A stretch of DNA of 64,000 nucleotides from Polychytrium aggregatum. Lineage: Eukaryota; Chytridiomycota; Chytridiomycetes; Polychytriales. Positions 55,718 through 64,000 of the stretch are shown in pieces. A model generated the notes under the pieces. The model saw nothing but the letters and a program-made list of their open reading frames with translations, had not been told where the DNA came from and did not search any database. How positions within the stretch are numbered: position 1 is the stretch's first letter; each line of letters opens with the position of its first letter. The stretch lies in NCBI RefSeq assembly GCF_025602895.1, contig NW_026516242.1:248001-312000 (forward strand). Direction: 5' to 3'. Both the position numbers and the translations under genes were made by a program.

Positions 55718-57673
55718 ATGACCCATCAACTCGAGGTGGTCTTCCGACCAGGATCCAAGAGCATCCTGGTCGATCTGCTCTCCGCCGTCAAGGACATTGC
55801 CCAGTTCAGCACTCTCTCGCTGGTTTTTACTCCGCGCGGTCTGTTGGTCCGCTTCGTGACGCCCTATGATTCGCTCTTGGGTCCCGGCTGCGTCGTTTCC
55901 TTCCACCTGGATGCCCCAGAGCAAGATTGTCCTGCGCAACCAGCAGGCACTTACTCAACGCACGGCGGAGGCGTCGGGAGCGTCCCGACTGTTCCTTCGC
56001 TTGCGCCGCAAGTGTCGTCCTCCAACCAGACTGTCCCAACGGGTGCCTCGCTTCCTATCCCGGGACCCCAGCGGGACGATCAAGAGTCCATGATGATGAT
56101 GGCGACGACGGCGATGAGGATGTCCCATGAGGCCCCGCTGTTCTCGTCGTCGTCGTCATCTTCGGTCTCGGGCCTCCCGGGTGATTTGGGCGACTACCCG
56201 TCCGGCGACTTGCCCATGGCCGACCCAGCCTTCACGGGCGTGTTTTCGTCGTATGTGTGCCAGAAGGACAGCATGATCATCGGCATCGATCCGGCCGTGT
56301 TCCTGAAGCAGCTCAGCATGGTCGACGACGAAGACTCCCTGACGATCCGGGCGGACGAGAGCGATCGAGACTTTGTGGCTCTCTACGAAATGTACTTTGA
56401 GAGCCCTGGTACGTATCCGGAAGCTGCCCTGATTGACTTTTGGCCTCGACCGAGTGGATGTGACGGCGTTGTTGATAGTGTATTCTCTCGCTCAGACAAG
56501 TCCCGCAAGTGCATGTATGAAGTCGATGCCATTTCCAGCACCGGACGCATTACTGCGCTGCAGCCCATGAAGTACAGCGTGGTCTGCCAGGTGTCCTCGG
56601 CTGAGTTCAGCCGGATCGTCCACAGTCTTGCCGAAACGAGTGAAATAGGTGAGCCGGTTGTGTGCTCTGGATCGGCGGTGCGAGAGAATGGCCGGCGAGC
56701 CAGATAGGTCGATGGATAGATGGGTTGATGGGTTGATGGGTAGGTGGGTAGATGGATTGACAGGCGTTGCTTTGGGTAATCGTTGCTGTTGCACCAACTG
56801 ACAAGGAACTGTGTGGCCGTCAAAGTCACCATCAACGCAGGCAAAAACTCCATCACTTTCCTGGCCTCTGGACCGACAGGAACGCTGCAAGTTGGGCTGG
56901 CGCAGAAGGCTTATGAAGAGAGGGTGAGCATCTTTGGCCAGCTCTGTTGTGAGGAAACGGCACCGGGACAACAAGCGGCGCAAAGTCGATTCGTGGCCAA
57001 GGGCCGATGATCTTCGCCAGCCGCCAGCAGAAAAATAGTGGTGGAATCGCACTTGTACTCATTCCTATCATCCAACATTGCCTCGTGGTGCGGACTGAAC
57101 TGGACTGAAATGGACTGAAATGGAATGGAATGGGTTGCGCTGGATTTGGTCCAACCGATTTCCTTCTTCTCGAACAATGTCCAGAACCCCAAGCTCAGAG
57201 TCATTTCCTGCTCCAAGTCCGCCCAGCAAACTGTCGAATCCAAGCTCCTTCTCGAAATCGCCAAGGCGGTGCCGCTGAGCCAGCACGTGGTGCTCCATCT
57301 CTCAGACGACAAAGTTCCCATCCGAATCACCTTCCCGATGATAGCGGATATACTTCCACAAGGCTCGATCCAGCTCCGGCGACCGGGCATGGGTGGGATC
57401 GGGCTCGGGCTCAACGGGAGCCCATATTCATACTCTTCCCTCTCTGGATCATCGGCTTGCTCGCTTCAGCAGCAACAGCAGCAGCAGCAGCACTACTTTT
57501 ACGACCATGCCAGATCAAAGGGCGATCATCAGGGCGGACATCAGCTCGATGCGGCTGCGGTGGCTCTCATTTCGACTTCCCAGGGCGACAAATGGGTCGA
57601 CCTCAGCCTCCACACGCCCCAGCACGTCATCGGATCGCTCTACTACTACATTCCTTCTGTTTGGGAGGGATGA
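55718..57673 (+). CDS. divergent PCNA-like sliding clamp, one splice junction unresolved
   Basis: Exon 1 is 55718-56408, exon 2 56496-56648, exon 3 56826-56923, and the last exon ends at 57673 (its start is near 57119-57125). The product follows the PCNA fold: MTHQLEVVFRPGSKSILVDLL, YVCQKDSMIIGIDPAVFLKQ (compare the PCNA NLAMGVNLTSMSKILK block), PMKYSVVCQVSSAEFSRIVH, SITFLASGPTG, and KAVPLSQHVVLHLSDDKVPIRITFPM. It has an insertion of roughly 100 Ser/Pro/Met-rich residues in the first domain and a second Gly/Ser/Gln-rich insertion (with a CAG-coded Gln run, 57469-57490) near the C-terminus, neither present in canonical PCNA. Between 57037 and 57181 there is no AG dinucleotide, so no canonical acceptor joins exon 3 to the last exon in frame. 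It is therefore a diverged paralogue, possibly decaying. A canonical PCNA gene should exist elsewhere. Confidence 0.75.
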
Positions 57674-59163
57674 GCCTCGCTCACAGACTCTTTCGCTTTG
57701 TATCACCGGACCGATTATCTCGTGTGGCTCTGCAGTACTTGGCAAAGAACCATCAAATGGTGCTTTGGTTTGCGTTTTGGCTCTACTTTCGGCTGGTAGA
57801 ATTGAGAGAAAGACCAAAGATCGAAATAAGCGTGCGCCTGGCAAGTTGTATTTCTGTTCAGAGACTATAGCCTTTGTGGAAACCAACGAAGAAAGGAAGT
57901 AAAAACAACCTGGCTGCAACTGTTGGAATTGAAAGATAGAGGAAAGGGGGCAAAGTGAGAAGGCAAGAAGATAACGATATTGGGTCGAGTGGTCAAGATC
58001 ACTGGTGGTTTGGAAGGTCATCAACAGATCAGATAACAAAGCAAGGAAGGGGGGGGGAGACACAGGAGCGACGGCGAAGACAGGCGGGGAGGGCGAGAGA
58101 ACTGGTTTGGGCTTGGGAAGAAGGGAGTAGGGGTAGCCCTGATGTGTGCACGGAATATCGAGGGCGACGAGTGAACGGGGTGGCGGTCCGAGAAACCACC
58201 ATGGCCGAGATGAGCAAAAAAGCAACGGCAGGCACACAGACGATGCTCTATGCCGGCTCATGTCATCCATCAGAACGTGGAGCAGAAGAGCAATTATAAG
58301 GGAGCGATGAACGCGGCGGTTGTAGAAAAGTGTGGAGAAGCAGGATTGATGGGTGGTGGTGGGGGAGAGGGAAGGAGGGGGCTGAGGTGCAGGAGAGAGA
58401 GAGACAACTGTATCAAATATCTATGCGCCTGAAGGAGTTCGCAGACATGGGTGGTTCGTTTGCAAAAATCTTGCCAGCCGACCGGACTTTGTCTTGGTCT
58501 ACCATTTAATTTGCCCACCGTCTCGCTCTCTTTGCCCCCCCCCCAGTCCGCGTCGGCTGCTGTTGATGCAAACCAGTAACGAGCAGGTCAAGTGGACGAC
58601 CACAAATGAAGAAAGTAAGGATAGAGGAACATAGAGAAGAAAATAACAGGGAGGGCGCATAGAGGGGCTATAGAACGAAGGGGTGTGAAAAAAGGGAAAG
58701 AGAAAAAAAGAGAGAGAGAGGGAGAGAGAGGGAGACGCCTAGCATGACGATTCAGCCAATAGACCACCAAGTTCTTTGTTTTGTGTGCTTCGTCGCCGAT
58801 TTGGAGCCAAAAGAGAAAGAAAAAGCAATCCAATGCCGCTAAACGACGAAAGAATAGCGCAAGAGCAGATGAGGATACCAAACGGATAGAGAGATGCAGG
58901 CATCGAAAATAATAGTAATCAAAGCCACGCCACGATTGCGGCCCCCCCAGAATACTTCGAGTATCCGAATGCCACGAGCGTGTCGTCGCATCAAGCAAGT
59001 TGTACTTGGGCAGGGGCTGGTGGTACTTGACAGCCCCCTTGGTGCAAGCAGGCGTGTCGATGGGCTACAATATCTCGATGAGCACACCCTTTTCACCTTA
59101 TGCTTCTGTTACCAGTCTTGCGCAGGATTTCATCGGCGGCAAACTATAAGAAGAGTAGATCGT
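57674..59163. other. intergenic region between convergent PCNA-like and polyproline genes
   Basis: About 1.5 kb, purine-rich on the + strand, with GAGAGAGA blocks (about 58395-58405 and 58695-58735). No gene or RNA recognised. Confidence 0.5.
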
Positions 59164-61568
59164 TTACGCCGTATCGACGCTGCCGTGCTGTGCCTGAATC
59201 GACTCGAGCGACGGATGCTTTGCCAGGCCGTGGGTCAAGGCACCCTGGGGCGAGGCTTTGCTCAAATGAACGCCAACGACGGGGAGCGACAGACGAGAGC
59301 CAGCCGGAGCCATCTCGGCGAGGGGCTCGGCCGGGAGCGTGGGCGTCGGCTGAATGGACAGGGAGGCATCGTCGTTTGCTACCGTCAGCGAGTCGGGAGA
59401 CATTTGGCCGATCTTGGCATAGTAGTGGTCGGGGCTGGGGACGGATGCCTCGACCTTGGCAACCTTGAATACGGGCTTGATTCCGAGCTGCGGAGAGACC
59501 TGGGCGACAGGGGCGACAGGGGCGGCAGGGGCGGCAGTAGTCGGGGCAGGCTGGGCCGTGGGAATGACGCTGTAGTCGATGGGAACGGCGCGGCCCTTGC
59601 CCTTGACATCCACGACCTCGGGGGCCACGGTGTCCGAAATCGACTGTCGCGAGTAGACGCTGTATCGATCGACGGTCTCGGAGCTGCCTTGGTTGCTCAG
59701 CTGCGAGCGGCGGCTACGCACGCTTCGACGATCGACAGCAAACTCGGAGAGATCGGCTTTGGGCGAAGAGCGAGGCGAGGCACGGGGCGAAGTGTGGGGC
59801 GAGTGAATGGGCTTGAGGGTCGAGTTCGGGCCAGGGAGCGAGACATTTGAGGTAGTCAGCACGGGGGTGTTCCAGGTGCTCTCGGTGAGCGACGGATGGA
59901 CATCGACGCGGATCTGGGTGAGAGCGTGCGGCTGCTTGCTGTTCTGGTGGGCGGGCTGGGCATCAAAGCTGGGGCGGACGGTGCTGGTCGTGTCGATGCT
60001 GGGACGGGTGTTGGGGACGGGGGCCAGGCTGATCTCGGGGGAGGTCTGCGGGGTCAGGCCAAGGTTCGAAAACTGCAGAGTGCGCTGCTGCGACTCGGGC
60101 GTGAGAACCAGGGGCATGGGCAGGGTGGGGGCCGAGAGATCCTTTGGAAGGGTGCGGTGAGCGTTGAGACCGGGCGACGAGTCCATGCCGCGAATGGTGC
60201 TGCGGTTGGTGGTGCCAACCATCAGGTTCGGTGCCGGACCCGGAGAGGGCTTGCCGCCGTGAATGAGAAGGCCGGTTGAGTTGGCATCCTTGCTGTTGCG
60301 ACGGCGATAAGCCAGGAACAGACCCATACTCATGACGCCGATAAATACCGCAACGCCTCCGATGACACCAGCCAACAGGGGGGTCGACAGGGTCGGTGCG
60401 GCCGAGGAAGACGAAGGGCTCGCCGAGTTGCTAGCAGCGGGGCCTGGAGCAGGGATGCTGGTGATAGCGCCGGCGGGGCCGTTGGCGATGGCGAGGCTCG
60501 GGCCGCTGGTAATCGTGGGCGGGATGCTGCTCGACACAGCGGCCTGGGTCGCGGCAGCCGAAGCCTGAGAACCAGCAGCCGAGGCCGTGTTTGGGCCGAC
60601 GGCTCCAAGAAGCGATCCAGTTCCAGTGTTGGCAGGAGGAGCAGGAGCAGGGGCAGATCCAGGGGGAGGAGGCGGAGGAGGAGGAGGAGGAGGCGAGTTG
60701 GGAGGAGGCGGCGGTGGCGGCGGCGGCGGCGGCGGAGGAGGAGGAGGAGGAGGAGGTGGTGGTGGTGGAGGAGGAGGAGGAGGAGGAGGAGGAGGAGGAG
60801 GAGGGGGAGGAGGAGGAGGAGGATGAGGAGCACCGTTGGGATTGTAGGTAAAGGTCTGCGAGTTGATACAGGTGCCAGATTGACAGAAGCTAATGTACAT
60901 CTGCGAAGCCGGGAGCGAGCTCCAGGTGGTGTCGACGTTGAAGACGGTTTGCCCATCGGACAGACTGCCGCCGTTGATATAGTAGGTGGCGCCGTTCAGG
61001 GACTGGTTGGCAGGACAGGTTAGTGGTGGGCTGGTGGACATGGAACATGGAGTGGGGCTGGTGCAGGAGGCCGGGTCTGTCCATGAACTCATTCCACCAT
61101 GGAATGGAATGGGCGCCGGCGAGAGCACCTACCACGGCATTGAGGTCATAGTATCCGTTGGGGTCAAACTGGCCCGAGGAAGAAACGCTCAAGACAACTT
61201 GGTTATGGTAAGAGTACCATCCACTGCCGGCATTGGGAGACTGCGACGCCGACGGAGACGGGTGAGCAATCGCAGAGTGAGTTTTGCATGCTGGGAGGAC
61301 CCGGACAAGATGTTCTGGTCTTGGGGGAAAGCGGTGGCGGGACGGACGGGGAGGGAGACATCCAAGAGACCCAAGGAGCCGGGCCGTGCTGGCTCTGGCG
61401 AGCTTGCAGAGTGCTGCTACTGCTCCCTTCGCCCGTTGCGCTGATGCTGCCCAAGGTTTGAGCCAGCAGACATACCGAGATGGAGACTCCCGCCGCATTG
61501 GCCAGGCCCGGGAGCACCGAGGCCAAAGCCGCCCAAGTGGCGAGCCACGGGGAACGGGTTCTGATCAT
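59164..61568 (-). CDS. secreted/type I membrane protein with long polyproline tract
   Basis: Three exons: 61568-61476, 61240-61129 and 61076-59164, 705 residues; the exon 2/3 junction (donor GTGCTC) is the least certain. A signal peptide (ATWAALASVLPGLANA) leads an extracellular part with four or more Cys and a WYSYHNQVVLSVSSSGQF-type fold that is unfamiliar. A pure polyproline tract follows (about 50 Pro, coded by GGN on the + strand, 60655-60830). After a Ser/Ala-rich stalk comes a single TM helix (LLAGVIGGVAVFIGVMSMGLFLAY) and a 370-residue Ser/Pro-rich cytosolic tail. This layout recalls fungal cell-surface mechanosensor/WSC-type proteins, but no WSC cysteine pattern is present, so the role is unassigned. 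Confidence 0.75.
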
Positions 61569-62236
61569 CCTGAGGGGGACCTCGCGCTCGCTAGGAGGGA
61601 GTAACGTCGAGATGAGCCTGGGAGGACGGGTACAGAGGAGCAGAGCGGGATGGAGGCAGGCCGACGGCGATATGAGATGAGGACAGAGGGCAGGGCCGGA
61701 GCTGTTGGGGGTGCGATTGGACGGCGATGGGCGTGCAGGGACATTGGGCCGGCCGGCAAGTGCTGAGCAAAAGCAGGCGGATCCTGGGACGCCGCTGTGC
61801 AAATGCTGGCGGATGCTGGTCGGTTTTGGTCAGTGCTGGCCAGTGCTGGCTGATGCCAGACAGCATCAACGAAGAGCCAGCAAGGGATTTCACTGACCCT
61901 GTGGCAGCGACGGCAGCCGAGCAAGGGGAAGCCGACAAGGGCTGCGCACACCAAGGACAGCCGGCAAGGACGGCGGGAAAGAAAAGGCGGTGGCAGACGG
62001 GCCTGTGGGCATCCGCCTCGGGGGGGTTGTGCTCGCCAGGCCCTGCGTGTGCGATGCTGGAGGCGCACTGTTGATTCGCATCGGCCTTGAGCATCGGCCA
62101 TGCGCACCATACAGCGCACCATCCGCGACGGCCACGGGCAATCTCGGGCCACACAGGGAGCACGGCGGTCGTGTGGGGGGTTCCATTTGGGAAGCGGGCT
62201 GCAAGGAGGAACAGAATGGGCGGGTGCGACGGCGAC

Positions 62237-62311
62237 GTTGATGGTTGAGATGTTGATGGTTGAGATGTTGATGGTTGAGATGTTGATGGTTGAGATGTTG
62301 ATGGTTGAGAT
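62237..62311. repeat. five perfect tandem copies of a 15-bp unit
   Basis: Unit GTTGATGGTTGAGAT at 62237, 62252, 62267, 62282 and 62297, followed by a partly diverged copy. Confidence 0.95.
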
Positions 62312-62338
62312 GTTGATGCTGATGCTGATGGTTGAGAT

Positions 62339-62374
62339 GTTCATACCGATGGCAATGTTCATACCGATGGCAAT
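62339..62374. repeat. two copies of an 18-bp unit next to the 15-bp array
   Basis: GTTCATACCGATGGCAAT at 62339-62356 and 62357-62374, then a partial third copy. Confidence 0.92.
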
Positions 62375-62946
62375 GTTCATACGCTCGTCGTTGTCATCGA
62401 CCGACTGAGCACTGACAGCCAACAGCCCGCACAGGCGCGCCCCGCCCCCCCCGTCACACAGACACGCGCTGGCGTCGGTGCCACCGGCTCGACCCGCACT
62501 CGATCCGAAGCACGTGAGGGCTGTCGGTGTGTCATGTGTGTCCACGTGCGCCAGACGGCCGCTCTCGCGAGAGCGCCGCCGAGGGCGCCGGCCTCTCGGT
62601 CCAGCGGCGGCTGTTGGGGGCCCCGATGACGCCGTCGCGCCCGGGTGCGGACATGGCGGTCATGGGAGACACAGCCACGGCCTTCTCTCTCGCCTCCTCT
62701 CTCTCCCACTCTCGCCTCGCCCCCTTCTCGCCTCGCTGTTTGCTTTTTGGCGGCGCCCTCGCTTGTTGTCTTTGCCCCAGTTCCCGGTTGTTCTGCGGCC
62801 CTGGTTGCCTTGCTCGTTCGCACGATCCCATCGCACGATCCATCGCACGATCCTATCGCCCGCTCGGGATCAGCCTGCCCCAGTGCCGTGTCTGCCCTGC
62901 ATCTCGCCCTGCTTTCCGCCCTGCCGCTCTCCCGCTCTCTGCCTTC

Positions 62947-64000
62947 ATGGGGTTCACAAAGCTCCTGCAGTGGACTCAGGCCACTGTCGCCCCGCTGGCC
63001 AGCTCGCTCCGAGTCAAGCGCAAGGCCTCGAAAAAGAACCTCAATCCCGATTCTGGGCTGGGATCTTGCCATCACAGCTCGACGCCATCCTTGGTTTCCG
63101 ATTCCATATCCGAGCGCTCCGTGATGACCAACAACAATGCCTCGACGTCGACCCTCTGTCTGCCAAATGAATCTCTTGATCCCGTCCATATCGACCCGCT
63201 CATCGTGGGCCGTGATTGTATGTTATCCTATGGTGGCCGGCCCAGCCTGGCCATGTTCCTCTCCTCGGCTCTATCCGCATGCGAGAGCCTCGGTATGCTC
63301 TCTGTCGACCATTGAGGGCAACGCCGTTGCTGTTGTCGCTGCCGCCACCGTCTCTGTCTCTGGCTAATCTCTCCGCCTCGCTGTGCATCCTAGCTCACAC
63401 GGGCTCTGACGACTCGTACTCTGAGAATGCCAGCAAGATATGCGATATCCTGTTATCCGAGTCCATAGAGGAGACAGGTGCGGCACCTCCCGTCTGCACG
63501 CCATCCCCCCCCCTCATGGCTTGCTGCCGGCTTTGGAATTGGGCCCGCATTCCATCGGCAATCCATTCTGGTCGCGGCGGCCTGCCATTACTTTATGGGC
63601 ACGGCTCACAGAGTATCTTGGCTGGCTTTTACGACCAGGTGGTTGGCCAATTCATCGCGCCGTCACATCCCCTGCACACTCACCATGGGTCGCCATCTCC
63701 ATGGCAGCACGACTGTCCTCGCCTATGGCCACACCCTGCTAACCACAGCTTCTCCCAACACCTCCCATAGAGCCCTCGCAGTCACTCAGTCGTAGCTCCA
63801 GCATCGAAACATTTATTCGGATTGTAGATCCTGGCATCAACCTCATCACTTCATGGTCTTCGCCTGACCATGCAAATGCCAGCAACCTCCATATTACCGA
63901 CAAACTGTCCTCTGTCTTGGATACATCCGAGCAAAATGCTGTCGACGACTCATCCGAACTCGCCAAGGCTGCTTCTGCCGCCCAACCACCCGTTCGCAAC
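62947..64000 (+). CDS. unknown Ser-rich protein, truncated by the window edge
   Basis: Exons 62947-63217, 63394-63477 and 63771-64000 (continuing off the right edge), all in phase. The visible 194 residues start MGFTKLLQWTQATVAPLASSLRVKRK, then a Ser/Asn/Thr-rich low-complexity segment, then HTGSDDSYSENASKICDILLSESIEETEPSQSLSRSSSIETFIRIVDPGINLITSWSS. I recognise no family. The reading frame is supported by the three in-phase splice junctions and by the weak overall Ser/Thr bias. The N-terminal amphipathic segment is not clearly a signal peptide. Confidence 0.65.

Larger units (their letters stand above)
61569..62946. promoter_or_regulatory. shared upstream region of the polyproline and terminal genes
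   Basis: About 1.4 kb between divergent starts. Holds two tandem repeats (62237-62311 and 62339-62374), TGCTGGCxxTGCTGG direct repeats near 61820-61850, and a Ser/Leu-coding C/T-rich block before 62947. No gene recognised. Confidence 0.45.

Noticed and set aside
54841-55869. 342-codon + strand open frame before the PCNA-like gene
   Set aside because: It has no recognisable domain and runs into the PCNA-like coding exon in another frame.

Overview
This window is nuclear DNA from a fungus. The genes are intron-rich with short GT-AG introns, the DNA is GC-rich, and the gene set is fungal: BCS1, QCR10, CDC55, RNA1, PEX3, CWC15, a GT32 glycosyltransferase and an NRPS-like adenylation-thiolation-reductase enzyme. 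A cytochrome-b5 front-end fatty acid desaturase and a RAWUL-domain protein fit an early-diverging lineage such as Chytridiomycota better than Dikarya, but that placement is inference. I see no bacterial, viral or transposon genes.

Layout. 0-5 kb: 3' part of ESCRT-III VPS24/CHMP3 (+), splicing factor CWC15 (-), mitochondrial ribosomal protein bL21m (+). 5-10 kb: ATP1 (+), a 24-copy 7-bp tandem repeat, a bZIP transcription factor (-). 11-20 kb: aldo-keto reductase (-), ribosome-biogenesis NOP53 (+), a RAWUL-domain protein without a RING finger (-), an RraA-family protein (+). 20-30 kb: a GDSL-like type II membrane protein (-), a GT32 glycosyltransferase (+), an 11-exon NRPS-like A-T-R reductase (+). 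30-42 kb: PP2A B55 subunit CDC55 (-), an SPFH/band-7 protein (+), RanGAP RNA1 (+), mitochondrial AAA protein BCS1 (+). 42-49 kb: 3-hydroxyacyl-CoA dehydrogenase (-), a SET-domain protein (-), QCR10 (+), PEX3 (-). 50-64 kb: a CK2-alpha-like probable pseudokinase (+), an F-box-like protein (-), the front-end desaturase (+), a divergent PCNA-like clamp (+), a secreted/transmembrane polyproline protein (-), and the 5' part of an unknown serine-rich protein (+) running off the right edge.

The genes do not form a pathway cluster; most are housekeeping. Many are arranged as divergent pairs sharing short upstream regions (CWC15/bL21m, AKR/NOP53, RAWUL/RraA, CDC55/SPFH, SET/QCR10, PEX3/CK2-like, F-box/desaturase). 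Mitochondrial and peroxisomal functions are well represented (bL21m, ATP1, BCS1, QCR10, HADH, PEX3). Exon models were assembled by hand from splice signals, reading phase and family alignment, and every complete model given below closes in phase except the PCNA-like gene. Very short exons (11, 13, 17 and 20 nt) and one probable GC-AG intron were needed.

The most interesting items are the PCNA-like gene (long insertions and a missing splice acceptor), the CK2-like protein that has lost the metal-binding Asn of its catalytic loop, the RAWUL protein lacking a RING, and a recurrent TTKCGR hexamer repeat at three separate loci.
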